64,000 nucleotides of DNA from Haloarcula litorea (GCF_029338195.1 NZ_CP119779.1:1736001-1800000); one strand, 5' to 3'; shown: positions 1 to 8,498, counted from the stretch's first letter. Numbers and translations: made by a program. The notes: a model not told the origin generated them from the sequence alone.

Positions 1-123
1 GGCCGCGTCGGTGCGGTCACGGAGCCAGCCGGCGACGAACTCCCCGGCGGCCGACTCGTCGCTGCCGTCCCCGCGGTGGCTCGGGATCGCGACCAGTTCC
101 TCGGTGAGGTCGGCGACGTCCAT
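1..123 (-). CDS. M20-family metallopeptidase, N-terminal fragment (cut by window edge)
   Basis: Only the first 41 residues are in the window. They begin MDVADLTEELVAIPSHRGDG and read like the N-terminus of M20 peptidases (acetylornithine deacetylase / succinyl-diaminopimelate desuccinylase type): a short helix, then the family's L-V-x-I-P-S segment, then a helix ending in WLRDR. The zinc-binding His, Asp and Glu residues would lie beyond the window edge, so substrate cannot be judged. The ATG at 123 is the only sensible start. The stop of the upstream same-strand gene is 45 bases away. The call rests on a short segment. Confidence 0.55.
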   Translation of the reverse strand, partial: MDVADLTEELVAIPSHRGDGSDESAAGEFVAGWLRDRTDAA

Positions 124-168
124 ACGGGGCGGTGTCGGGCCGTCGGCTTGTGTCTTGTTGCGGGGCCG

Positions 169-627
169 TCAGCGCAGCGCCGCGTAACCCACGCCCAGCA
201 CGCCGCCGTAGACGACGTGCCAGAGGAGGCTCGGCACGGCGAAGTTCGGGAACGGTGGCGCACCACCGAACCCGACCGCGCCGAGCCACACCGGCATCAC
301 CAGCGCGGCCAGCAGCGCCCAGGTCACGACGCCCCACGCGACGCCCAGGCCGACGACGGCACCCGTCGACTGGCCGATCACGCCGGACTCGGCGATCGCA
401 GCGAGGGCGACGCCGAGCACGGCTCCGTGTGAGAGGTGGACGACCCAGCCGGCGACGCCGCCGGAGAGGCCGTACAGCGCGGGGATCGCGGCCGCCAGCG
501 TGGGCGGGTTCATCAGCGACACGAGAACGGCCATCACGGCCGCCCCGGCGATCCCGCCGGCGACGCCGGCCTGCCACGCGTCCAGTGCGAGTCCGCTGTC
601 GGTCGCGGAGTCTGTCGTCGTTGCCAT
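169..627 (-). CDS. Conserved haloarchaeal multi-pass membrane protein
   Basis: A 152-residue protein with about four to five hydrophobic segments (roughly residues 18-40, 48-63, 68-86, 88-112 and 130-150). Two histidines sit at membrane borders in similar Gly-rich settings, HLSHGAVLG and LLWHVVYGG, which suggests an internal pseudo-repeat. I chose the ATG at 627 because the possible start at 657 adds a polar stretch and would place the start inside a palindrome. Function is unknown; proteins of this look are conserved in haloarchaea. It lies 45 bases upstream of the M20 peptidase gene and is divergent from nikR. Confidence 0.6.
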   Translation of the reverse strand: MATTTDSATDSGLALDAWQAGVAGGIAGAAVMAVLVSLMNPPTLAAAIPALYGLSGGVAGWVVHLSHGAVLGVALAAIAESGVIGQSTGAVVGLGVAWGVVTWALLAALVMPVWLGAVGFGGAPPFPNFAVPSLLWHVVYGGVLGVGYAALR

Positions 628-636
628 AGCGTCGGT

Positions 637-691
637 CGATGCACGCGCGACTGTCAAGAAGTCGACTTGATAACGCGCCGGCGGTGCATCG
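637..691. promoter_or_regulatory. Nested inverted repeat upstream of the membrane-protein gene
   Basis: An outer perfect 8-base inverted repeat, CGATGCAC (637-644) and GTGCATCG (684-691), encloses an inner one, TGTCAAG (652-658) and CTTGATA (666-672), around the perfect palindrome AAGTCGACTT (659-668). All three are centred near 662-664. It lies directly upstream of the gene starting at 627, so an operator or a cruciform-forming element is plausible. No known regulator is assigned. Confidence 0.4.
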
Positions 692-869
692 GCCCGGTAG
701 CTTGAAGTGAGAGAACGCGGGCGGCCGTTCCGATAGGTCCCCGTCCAGCCTCACGACGGGGTGAGCCGAGACACATCGGGTAACTGACCGGTAACCCCTC
801 AGCCCACGAACAGTCGCGCTGACTCGACCGGTTGGCCAGCACTTTTGTCCCCTCTCCCGTAGCGGGGGT

Positions 870-1280
870 ATGGCCGACGACATCGACCGCATCAGTCTCA
901 CGCTGCCGTCGTCGATGGTGGACCGACTGGACGGGATCGTCGACGACTGGGAGTACGACAGCCGCTCGGAGGCGATCCGCGACTCGCTGCGGGACTTCTT
1001 CGCGGCCTACGAGTGGGAGTCCGGCGGCGACAGCCGGCACCACGGGACCATCGTCGTCGTCCACGACCACCACGTCGACGGGCTCGCCGACGACCTCCAG
1101 ACCATCCAACACGAGATGGCCGACGCCATCACCTCCGTCCAGCACATCCACCTCTCGCACGACACCTGTATGGAGACGCTGGTCGTCGAGGGGGCCGCCG
1201 GCGACATCACGGAACTGGCCAACCGACTGCGCGCGCTGGGCGGGGTCCAGCAGGTGAAAGTCGTCGTCGTCGACGAGTAG
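870..1280 (+). CDS. nikR: NikR-type nickel-responsive ribbon-helix-helix regulator
   Basis: A 136-residue protein. Residues 5-45 are a ribbon-helix-helix DNA-binding domain (RISLTLPSSMVDRLDGIV followed by SRSEAIRDSLR). The rest is the ACT-like regulatory domain. The segment from Q80 to C100 aligns without gaps to the E. coli NikR nickel site: H81, H92, H94 and C100 correspond to His76, His87, His89 and Cys95, so all four square-planar nickel ligands are present. NikR represses nickel uptake or nickel-enzyme genes when nickel is bound. No nickel transporter, urease or hydrogenase gene is in this window, so the target must be elsewhere or the protein acts as a solo regulator. Confidence 0.9.
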   Translation: MADDIDRISLTLPSSMVDRLDGIVDDWEYDSRSEAIRDSLRDFFAAYEWESGGDSRHHGTIVVVHDHHVDGLADDLQTIQHEMADAITSVQHIHLSHDTCMETLVVEGAAGDITELANRLRALGGVQQVKVVVVDE

Positions 1281-1387
1281 CCGTCCCCGGGTGGGGTCGT
1301 GAACGTCTGACCGCCGCGCCGTCCAGAACGCCACTCGCTAGCGCGGCTATCACGGCCCTTATCAGTGGACGCACTCGTATCCCACGT

Positions 1388-3265
1388 ATGGAAATCGTAC
1401 CGGACACGAGCGTGGTCATCGACGGCCGCGTGTCCGAGCAGGTCGAAGCCGACGCCGACGCGGCGTCCGAGGCCGACGGCAAGGGCTTCGCCGGGGCGAC
1501 GGTCGTCGTCCCCGAGGCCGTGGTCGGCGAACTCGAGGCCCAGGCCAACGACGGCCGCGAGACCGGGTGGGAGGGACTCGAAGAGCTCCAGCGACTCGTC
1601 GACCTCGCCGACGATGGGACCGTCGACGTCGAGTACGTCGGCCGGCGGCCCGACGCCATCGAGAAGCGCGAGGCCGGCGAGGGCGAGATCGACGCGCTCA
1701 TCCGGGACGTGGCACAGGACCGCGCGGCGACGCTCGTGACAAGCGACGACGTCCAGGCCGAGGTCGCACGCGCGAAGGGACTCGACGTCGAGTTCCTCGA
1801 CCCCGTCGTCCGCGACTTCGACCGCCTGCAGATCGAGAACTTCTTCGACGAGTCGACGATGAGCGTCCACCTGAAGACCGGGGTCGCTCCCTACGCCAAG
1901 AAGGGGTCGATCGGCGATATGCACTACCAGCCGATCCGCGACGACCCCGCCACCGAGGACGAGCTCCGGGACTACGCCGCCGACATCGAGGACGCGGCGC
2001 GGGCCTCGCCCGACGGCTTCGTCGAACTCTCCGAGCCGGGGATGACGATCGTCCAGTTCCGCGACCTGCGGATCGCCATCGCCCGCCCGCCGTTCTCCGA
2101 CGGCCTGGAGATCACGGCGGTCCGGCCCATCGTCAAGACCGAACTCGACGACTACGAGCACGCCGACGAGCTGCGCGACCGCCTGACCGAGCACCAGCGG
2201 GGCGTCCTCATCTCGGGGTCCCCCGGAGCCGGGAAGTCCACGTTCGCACAGGCGGTGGGGGAGTTCCTCGTCGACGCCGACTACGCGGTCAAGACGATGG
2301 AGAAGCCCCGCGACCTCCAGGTCGGCGAGGAGATCACCCAGTACACCGAACTCGGCGGGTCGATGGAGAAGACCGCCGACTCGCTTTTGATGGTCCGGCC
2401 CGACTACACCATCTACGACGAGGTCCGCAAGACCGACGACTTCGAGGTGTTCGCGGACATGCGGCTGGCCGGCGTCGGGATGGTCGGGGTCGTCCACGCG
2501 ACCCGGGCCATCGACGCCCTCCAGCGGCTCATCGGCCGCGTCGAGCTGGGCCTGATCCCCCAGATCGTCGACACCGTCGTCTACATCGAGGCCGGCGAGG
2601 TGGACACGGTCTACGACGTGACCACGGAGGTGAAGGTCCCGCAGGGGCTGATGGAGGAGGACCTCGCGCGCCCGGTCATCGTCGTCCGGGACTTCGAGAC
2701 CGGCCGGCCCGAGTACGAGATCTACACGTTCAACCGCCAGGTCGTCACCGTGCCGCTGAACGAGGACGACGACGGGGACGACTCCGGCGTCGACCGCCTC
2801 GCCAAACAGGAGGTCGAGCGGGAGATCCGCTCGATCGCCCACGGCCACGTCGAGGTGGAGCTCAAGGGGCCCAACACCGCCGTCGTCTGGGTCGAGGAGG
2901 GCGACATCTCGCAGGTCATCGGCAAGGGCGGGGGCCGCATCTCCGACGTCGAGAACCGCCTGGGCATCGACATCGACGTCCGGTCGCTCGAGGAGAAACC
3001 GAGCGGTCCCTCCGGCGGACCGGCGACGGAGTCCGGCGGCCGGCAGGGCGAGATCGTCACCCCCGAGATCACCTCGCGACACGTCATCGTCCCGCTGGAG
3101 GGCCACGCCGGCGACACCGTCGAGGTCCAGGCCGACGGCGACTACCTCTTCACCGCGACGGTCTCGCGGGGCGGCGAGATCCAGGTCTCGCGCGGCTCGG
3201 GCATCGCGGAGGAGCTAGAGCGGGCGGTCGACCGCGGGAAGACGATCACCGTGGTGCCGTCGTAA
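1388..3265 (+). CDS. PINA-type PIN domain / AAA ATPase / KH protein (COG1855-like)
   Basis: A 625-residue protein with three parts. An N-terminal PIN nuclease-like domain starts with the acidic residue D6 (VPDTSVVIDGR) and carries E/D residues around 105-125. A PilT-like ATPase core has Walker A GSPGAGKST with K283 and a Walker B-like YDE around residue 344. A C-terminal KH domain carries the GxxG loop G512-K-G-G and is followed by a small beta-rich tail. This is the architecture of the archaeal ATPase PINA, reported in Sulfolobus to promote Holliday-junction branch migration together with Hjc. The ATG at 1388 fits the family N-terminus. A role in recombination or repair is inferred from the family. 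Confidence 0.85.
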   Translation: MEIVPDTSVVIDGRVSEQVEADADAASEADGKGFAGATVVVPEAVVGELEAQANDGRETGWEGLEELQRLVDLADDGTVDVEYVGRRPDAIEKREAGEGEIDALIRDVAQDRAATLVTSDDVQAEVARAKGLDVEFLDPVVRDFDRLQIENFFDESTMSVHLKTGVAPYAKKGSIGDMHYQPIRDDPATEDELRDYAADIEDAARASPDGFVELSEPGMTIVQFRDLRIAIARPPFSDGLEITAVRPIVKTELDDYEHADELRDRLTEHQRGVLISGSPGAGKSTFAQAVGEFLVDADYAVKTMEKPRDLQVGEEITQYTELGGSMEKTADSLLMVRPDYTIYDEVRKTDDFEVFADMRLAGVGMVGVVHATRAIDALQRLIGRVELGLIPQIVDTVVYIEAGEVDTVYDVTTEVKVPQGLMEEDLARPVIVVRDFETGRPEYEIYTFNRQVVTVPLNEDDDGDDSGVDRLAKQEVEREIRSIAHGHVEVELKGPNTAVVWVEEGDISQVIGKGGGRISDVENRLGIDIDVRSLEEKPSGPSGGPATESGGRQGEIVTPEITSRHVIVPLEGHAGDTVEVQADGDYLFTATVSRGGEIQVSRGSGIAEELERAVDRGKTITVVPS

Positions 3266-3278
3266 CACGAACGAGCAT

Positions 3279-3326
3279 CCGCGGCGGGAGGCCGCGGTTC
3301 TCGCTCACGAACGGAGTGAGTGAGCG
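3279..3326. terminator. Hairpins between convergent genes
   Basis: A perfect 7-base stem CCGCGGC/GCCGCGG with a 5-base loop (3279-3297) is followed by a second inverted repeat CGCTCA (3302-3307) and TGAGCG (3321-3326). It sits between the convergent ends of the PINA-like gene and the transducer-like gene, so it may act as a shared 3' end. No T-run follows on the + strand, so this may instead be a simple palindromic intergenic repeat. Confidence 0.4.
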
Positions 3327-3359
3327 CGGAGCGCCCGCCGACCGCCCCGGCGTGAGCGG

Positions 3360-5219
3360 CTAGTCGTCGTCCTGGGGCGCGGCGCTCGGTCCGCCCGAGA
3401 AGACGAACTCGTGTTCCGCCTCGGTGGTGAAGTGCCCGAGGATCTCCGAGAGCGGGATGACGTAGCGGACGAGCTCGTCGGCCCGCGCGGAGACCTCGTT
3501 CAGTTCGGCGGCCTGTTCCTCGGCGGCCCCGGCGACGTTCTCGGCCTCGGCCATCGTGTCCTCGGTGCGGCCGGCGACGTCGGTCAGCGTGGCGGCCACG
3601 TCGTCGAGGTGGGCCTGTGCCTGCTGGGGATCGCCGGCGTCCAGCGCGGCGACGGCCTCGTCGACCGTCTCGGCGGCCTGCTGGAGGTCGTCGCGCTGGC
3701 GGCTGGCGTCGTCGGAGATCCGCTGGATGGACTCGGCGACCTGCTCGGCGGCGTCCCTGACCGTCGTGGCGCTCTCGCCGACGACGCGGCCGGACTCCTC
3801 GACCCGGTCGGAGAAGGACTTGAGCTGACCGACCGTCTTCTCCAGCTCCTCGATCATCGCGTTGAAGTCCTCGGCGATGGCGTCCATCGCGTCGTTCTCG
3901 CCGTCACCCTCGAGGCGCTGGGTGAGGTCGCCGGCGGCGGCCCGCTCCATCACCTCGGAGTACTCCGCGGCGCGGTTCTGGAGGTGGGCGTTGGTCTCGA
4001 CGACCTCGTCGCGGGCGACCTGGGCCTTCTTGCGCTCGCGCTCGGCCTCGGCGATCTGGTCCTGCAGGGAGTCACGCATCGCGGCGAAGCCGTCGTAGAG
4101 CTGACCGACGGTGTCGATCCGGCCCGACTGGACCTCGACGTCGAGGTCGCCGTTCCGCATCTGCTCGGTCTTGCGGGTCAGCCGGTCGATGGCCCGCGTG
4201 GTGTTGCGCCCGAGGACGGCACCGAGGACCCCGATGGCCGCGACGCCGAGCAGCGTCGCCCACAGCCCCTGGTTGGCGACCCGGCGGACGGTCCCGTAGG
4301 CGGCCTGGATGTCGGTGTGGACCAGGACGACCCAGTCGGTGCCGACGACCTGCGCGTAGCCGACGACGTAGTCGCTGTCGGCCAGGGCGGCGGTTGCGTC
4401 GAGCGCGCCCGCACCCGGGCCGGCACGCATCGCGCCCGACTCCGCGGGACCGAGTTCGCGGGCGACGCCGGGGGCGTCGTTGCCGGCCCCGTACCGGTCC
4501 AGCAGGAGGCTGTTGTTCGACTGGTGGAACAGGACGCGGTTCCGGCCGTCGACGACCAGCGACGTGCTCTCGCCGGAACCGAAGCGGGTCCCGGTGAACT
4601 GCGCCAGCGGCACCGTGTAGACGACGTACTCGCCGTCGGCGTCGGCGACCGGCGTGACGTAGGCGATGCGGGGGGTCGTCCCGCTCAGCGTCGCCTCGCT
4701 CGTGTACGCGTCGGTGAGTCTCGTCTGGGTCGTCCCCTCGATGGCCGAGCGCAGCGTGGCGTTGAGCTCGGAGAGGGGCTCGCCATCGAGGCTGGACTTG
4801 GTCGAGACCGTGACCCGCCCGCTCGCCGCGTCCACGTAGTGGAGGTTGGGGAGCGTGTCGTCGCCGTAGTCACGACCCCGCATCTCGGCGTTGAACCGGT
4901 CGTGGATGGCCTCGGTGTCGCCGGAGGCGACGGCCCCCGATCGCGCCATCGTCTCGACGAAGTTCCTGTTGCGGGTGTTCCAGGCCGCTCTCCCCTCGGC
5001 ACCCTGTTTGGCCATCGTCGCGTGTTCGGTCAGCACCTGCTGTTCGAACTCCGTCCTGATCTGCTCCGTGCCGACGGCTCCCACGCCGCCGACGAACAGG
5101 CCGATACAGAGGAGCGCGATGAAGAACTTGAGCGCGAACCGACGGCGGACGAACTCCGGCGTCGCCGTCCGGAGCGCCCGCGTGAGGGGGTTCGGATCGG
5201 GGCCGGCGTCGCCGTTCAT
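3360..5219 (-). CDS. Membrane sensor with Cache-like domain and two HAMP segments; lacks the methyl-accepting hairpin tip
   Basis: A 619-residue protein. A membrane helix (31-50) is followed by a roughly 265-residue extracellular domain with dCache-like features (for example ARIGYV-type strands near 183-205 and DWVVLVH at 295-301), a second membrane helix (319-337), HAMP (about 338-390), a second HAMP-like segment (about 421-463) and coiled-coil helices (465-585). Normal methyl-accepting transducers then have a long helical hairpin with a highly conserved tip that contacts CheA/CheW; here the helices are short and no such tip is seen. It ends instead with a distinctive tail, IPLSEILGHFTTEAEHEFVF, near residues 588-607. 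It probably senses an outside signal, but the output partner is unclear. Confidence 0.75.
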   Translation of the reverse strand: MNGDAGPDPNPLTRALRTATPEFVRRRFALKFFIALLCIGLFVGGVGAVGTEQIRTEFEQQVLTEHATMAKQGAEGRAAWNTRNRNFVETMARSGAVASGDTEAIHDRFNAEMRGRDYGDDTLPNLHYVDAASGRVTVSTKSSLDGEPLSELNATLRSAIEGTTQTRLTDAYTSEATLSGTTPRIAYVTPVADADGEYVVYTVPLAQFTGTRFGSGESTSLVVDGRNRVLFHQSNNSLLLDRYGAGNDAPGVARELGPAESGAMRAGPGAGALDATAALADSDYVVGYAQVVGTDWVVLVHTDIQAAYGTVRRVANQGLWATLLGVAAIGVLGAVLGRNTTRAIDRLTRKTEQMRNGDLDVEVQSGRIDTVGQLYDGFAAMRDSLQDQIAEAERERKKAQVARDEVVETNAHLQNRAAEYSEVMERAAAGDLTQRLEGDGENDAMDAIAEDFNAMIEELEKTVGQLKSFSDRVEESGRVVGESATTVRDAAEQVAESIQRISDDASRQRDDLQQAAETVDEAVAALDAGDPQQAQAHLDDVAATLTDVAGRTEDTMAEAENVAGAAEEQAAELNEVSARADELVRYVIPLSEILGHFTTEAEHEFVFSGGPSAAPQDDD

Positions 5220-5522
5220 CGCGACCCCGTCCCCCGGCTCGTCTCCACCCCGTCACTTCGCGACGCTCTCACGATCGGTATCGTGTGTTCGGCCACCATA
5301 CCACAAGCAGTGAACTACTATTTCATAATACTTTTTCGAAACTCGGTGACTCGAGAGCGGTCGGCCGGCGGCTCACGACGCCGGCCACGGCTGACGGCGT
5401 GACGACTGGGATCGCGGACGAGCGGAGAAGACGGTCGTCCGGCGGCGGTCGGACGGTAGTCGGTCGCCTCGGGCGTCGCCGCTCGGGACCGGCGACCGAA
5501 GAACGCGGGACGGCGGGCGGTC
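5220..5522. other. Intergenic region with an AT-rich promoter for the transducer-like gene
   Basis: No gene is supported here. On the minus strand the stretch at 5324-5338 reads CGAAAAAGTATTATG, a good match to an archaeal BRE plus TATA element. It would start a transcript near 5293 and give the transducer-like gene (start 5219) a leader of about 70 bases. The rest is GC-rich without recognisable structure. Confidence 0.45.
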
Positions 5523-5789
5523 TCAGTCGGAGACGGCGGCGTCGGCCTGCTCGGCGGGCTGGTCGGTGATCTCGTAGAGGTTCTGCCGGGCGTCGGCGAA
5601 GTAGACGTCCTCCTCGATGACCCCGACCTCGTCGAGTCGTTCCAGCGCGTAGCGGACGGTCCGGGCCGAGAGCATCGACTCCTCGACGATGCCCTTCTGG
5701 GTGAGCGGCCCGTCGTACTCGAGCACCTTGTAAACGAGCTTCGCGCTCGGAGGAAGGTCCGCGATAGCCTCCTCGTCGGATTCCGTCAT
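5523..5789 (-). CDS. Small winged-helix transcriptional regulator
   Basis: An 88-residue winged helix-turn-helix protein. Residues 12-70 show the pattern LPPSAKLVYKVLEYDGPLTQ, then a recognition helix around SARTVRYALERLDEVGVI, and a wing (YFADARQNLYEI). This is the MarR/TrmB-like single-domain form common in haloarchaea. The ATG at 5789 fixes the start; upstream in-frame codons belong to GC-rich non-coding sequence. It is divergent from the EMC6-like gene. The target is unknown. Confidence 0.75.
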   Translation of the reverse strand: MTESDEEAIADLPPSAKLVYKVLEYDGPLTQKGIVEESMLSARTVRYALERLDEVGVIEEDVYFADARQNLYEITDQPAEQADAAVSD

Positions 5790-5947
5790 TACAGGCTCCA
5801 AATGTCGCCGGATGCATAAAGATTGAGGAGTCCGTTCGCAAGACGGGCGCTCGCGGGGGAAGACGGGTGCGCCGGGAGCCCACGGCGGGACGCTGGCCGG
5901 GTCCCGGAACCGCGCCCCTTTTGGTGGCGGGTCGTCCACTATCGGGT

Positions 5948-6244
5948 ATGGCAACGGATACGGCGGACGGGATGAGTTCCCACATGCGAGGGCTCACCGT
6001 CACGACGATAACGGCGGTCGCGGGCATCGCCGCGGCGTTCGTCTCGAACGCGGTGGCGGCGAGCTCGACGGACATCGTCGGCGTCCTCGTCGTCGCGGCC
6101 GCCGTGCTCGCACAGTTCCCGGTCCTCCGGGTCGTCGGCATCGACACCGACGACCTCTCGACGAAGGACGTCCTCTACGTCGCGTTTATGACGTTCGCGC
6201 TCTGGTTCGTCACCTGGGGCATCCTGCTGACCGCAGGGGTGTAA
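5948..6244 (+). CDS. EMC6-like small membrane protein
   Basis: A 98-residue protein with three membrane helices (about 17-36, 41-60 and 74-95), the size and topology of archaeal EMC6-like proteins. EMC6 is a core subunit of the eukaryotic ER membrane insertase; the archaeal relatives are suspected to assist membrane protein insertion. It ends three bases before the start of the ABCE1 ribosome-recycling gene, so the two are almost surely co-transcribed. The family call is from overall pattern and neighbourhood, not from a catalytic motif. Confidence 0.6.
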   Translation: MATDTADGMSSHMRGLTVTTITAVAGIAAAFVSNAVAASSTDIVGVLVVAAAVLAQFPVLRVVGIDTDDLSTKDVLYVAFMTFALWFVTWGILLTAGV

Positions 6245-6247
6245 CCG

Positions 6248-8086
6248 ATGGCGGACGACAGCATCGCGGTCGTGGACCTAGAGCGGTGTCAGCCCGACCG
6301 CTGCAACTACGAGTGTATGAACTACTGCCCGCCCAACCGCAGCGGGAAGGAGTGCATCGTCAAGCGCGGCGAGGCCCACGAGGACGACGAGGAGTTCGAG
6401 GGGAAACCCGACCAGGTCGCCATCTCGGAGGAGATCTGTCTGGGCGAGTCCTGCGGGATCTGCGTCAACAAGTGCCCGTTCGACGCCATCGAGATCATCA
6501 ACCTCCCGCAGGAACTCGACGACGACCCCGTCCACCGCTACGGCGAGAACGCCTTCGCCCTGTACGGCCTGCCGACCCCACAGGAGGGGCAGGTCACGGG
6601 GATCCTCGGCCCGAACGGCATCGGGAAGACCACCGCCGTCCGCATCCTCGCGGACGAACTGGCACCGAACCTCGGCCGCTACGGCGACCGGCCGGGCTGG
6701 GACGAGATCTTAGACGAGTACCGCGGGACCGCCCTGCAGGAGTACCTCGAACAGATGCGGGACGGCGACGTCGACGTGGCCCGCAAGCCCCAGTACGTCG
6801 ACCGCATCCCCGACCAGTTCGACGGGAAGGCCCGCGAACTGCTCGAACAGACCGACGAGCGGGGCGAACTGGACGCCCTGATCGAGCGGACCGGGATCGG
6901 CCCGGTCGTCGACAACCACATCGACGACCTCTCGGGCGGCGAGCTCCAGCGGGTCGCGCTGGTCGCGACGCTGGCCCGCGACGCCGACTTCTACTTCCTC
7001 GACGAGATCACGCCGTACCTGGACATCGGCCAGCGGATGACCGCCGCCCGGCTCATCCGCGAACTCGCGGAGGACGGGGACCGCTCGATGCTCGTCGTCG
7101 AGCACGACCTCGCCATCCTCGACCTGCTGGCGGACAACATCAACGTCGCCTACGGGTCGCCGGGCGCGTTCGGCGTCATCACGTCGCCCAAGTCGACGAA
7201 GAAGGGGATCAACGAGTACCTCTCGGGATACCTGGAGAACGAGAACATGCGGGTCCGCCAGACCGAGATCGAGTTCGAGGAACACGCCCCCCGGACCGCC
7301 TCGACCGGCGACGTCGTCATCGAGTACCCCGACCTCACGAAGTCCTACGGCGAGGGCGAGTTCTCGCTGCAGGTCGAGGCCGGCACGATCCGCGAGAGCG
7401 AGGTGCTGGGCGTGGTCGGCCCCAACGGCATCGGGAAGTCCACCTTCGCGAAGATGCTCGCGGGCCGGCTCGACCCCACGGAGGGCGAGGTCGACACCCG
7501 ACTGGACATCGCCTACAAGCCACAGTACATCGAGATCGACCAGCCGATGCGGGTCGACGCCTTCCTCTCGTCGATCACCGACGACTTCGGGACCTCCTAC
7601 TGGAACACGGAGATCGCCCAGCCGCTGCAACTGGAGTCCGTGATGGAGCAGCAACTGACGGACCTCTCGGGCGGGGAGCGCCAGCGGGTCGCCATCGCGG
7701 CCTGCCTCTCGAAGGACGCCGACCTCTACCTGCTGGACGAGCCCTCGGCCCACCTCGACGTCGAACAGCGGGTGCTGGCGACCTCGGCCATCCGCCGGTA
7801 CGCCGAGAACCACGACGCCACGGCGATGGTCATCGACCACGACATCTACATGATCGACCTGCTGGCCGACCGCCTGCTGGTGTTCGAGGGCGAGCCGGCC
7901 AAGCGCGGCCACGCCGCGCCGCCACAGGGGATGCGCGAGGGGATGAACGAGTTCCTCGCGAACCTCGACATCACCTTCCGCCGGGACGAGCGCACCTCCC
8001 GGCCCCGCATCAACAAGCCGGGGTCGCAGCTGGACCGCCAGCAGAAGAACGCCGGCGAGTACTACTACGCGCCCGATCAGGCCTGA
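6248..8086 (+). CDS. rli: ABCE1 / RLI ribosome-recycling ATPase
   Basis: A 612-residue protein. The N-terminal ferredoxin-like domain has C14, C19, C23, C27 and C36, then C64, C69, C72 and C76, enough for the two [4Fe-4S] clusters. Two ABC modules follow: Walker A GPNGIGKT (K127) with signature LSGGELQRV, and Walker A GPNGIGKS (K397) with signature LSGGERQRV, joined by the ABCE1 hinge. ABCE1 splits the ribosome after termination together with aPelota or aRF1. One oddity: the usual CIGCGIC spacing is CLGESCGIC here, a two-residue insertion between the first two cysteines of the second motif. It follows the EMC6-like gene at three bases. Confidence 0.97.
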   Translation: MADDSIAVVDLERCQPDRCNYECMNYCPPNRSGKECIVKRGEAHEDDEEFEGKPDQVAISEEICLGESCGICVNKCPFDAIEIINLPQELDDDPVHRYGENAFALYGLPTPQEGQVTGILGPNGIGKTTAVRILADELAPNLGRYGDRPGWDEILDEYRGTALQEYLEQMRDGDVDVARKPQYVDRIPDQFDGKARELLEQTDERGELDALIERTGIGPVVDNHIDDLSGGELQRVALVATLARDADFYFLDEITPYLDIGQRMTAARLIRELAEDGDRSMLVVEHDLAILDLLADNINVAYGSPGAFGVITSPKSTKKGINEYLSGYLENENMRVRQTEIEFEEHAPRTASTGDVVIEYPDLTKSYGEGEFSLQVEAGTIRESEVLGVVGPNGIGKSTFAKMLAGRLDPTEGEVDTRLDIAYKPQYIEIDQPMRVDAFLSSITDDFGTSYWNTEIAQPLQLESVMEQQLTDLSGGERQRVAIAACLSKDADLYLLDEPSAHLDVEQRVLATSAIRRYAENHDATAMVIDHDIYMIDLLADRLLVFEGEPAKRGHAAPPQGMREGMNEFLANLDITFRRDERTSRPRINKPGSQLDRQQKNAGEYYYAPDQA

Positions 8087-8210
8087 GGCACGCGTTCCTC
8101 GCCGCCCGGCTGGCCGCGACACCGCCGTGATCGAGTGCGTCACGCTCGGCGCTGCCGCTGTCGTTGCGCGTCCGCTCGGTGGGCGTGGCGCTGCCGTCGA
8201 AAAAACCGAG

Positions 8211-8426
8211 TTACGCCGCGGGGTCGCTGGTGTCGCCGGTCTCGGACCCCGCGACGGCGTCGTCGAGCCCGTCGGCGACCTCCGTCGGGTCGAACTCGTC
8301 GTCCGGGCGCAGCTCCCGGTCGGGCGAGTCGTCGTCCTGTCGTTCGGTGACCGATTCCCCACCGGTGACGTCGACGAAGATGTCACCGAGTTCGTCCGCT
8401 CGGTCGCTGGACTGACTCTTGCTCAT
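8211..8426 (-). CDS. Short acidic hypothetical protein
   Basis: A 71-residue very acidic protein without membrane segments or cysteines (MSKSQSSDRADELGDIFVDV at the start, then a Asp/Glu-rich disordered tail). The start ATG at 8426 is followed by a sensible haloarchaeal composition. No function can be assigned; the ordered N-terminal third may be a short amphipathic helix. It is convergent with rli. Confidence 0.5.
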   Translation of the reverse strand: MSKSQSSDRADELGDIFVDVTGGESVTERQDDDSPDRELRPDDEFDPTEVADGLDDAVAGSETGDTSDPAA

Positions 8427-8498
8427 TACGCGTGAAGCTATACCACGAGGGGGATTAGGCGCACGTCCTAACTCGTTAGGCACGCTCCCGTCCGGCGA

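Noticed and set aside
1007-3106. A 699-codon minus-strand frame opposite the PINA-like gene
   Set aside because: It is the mirror of the PIN/ATPase/KH gene and lacks any recognisable domain.
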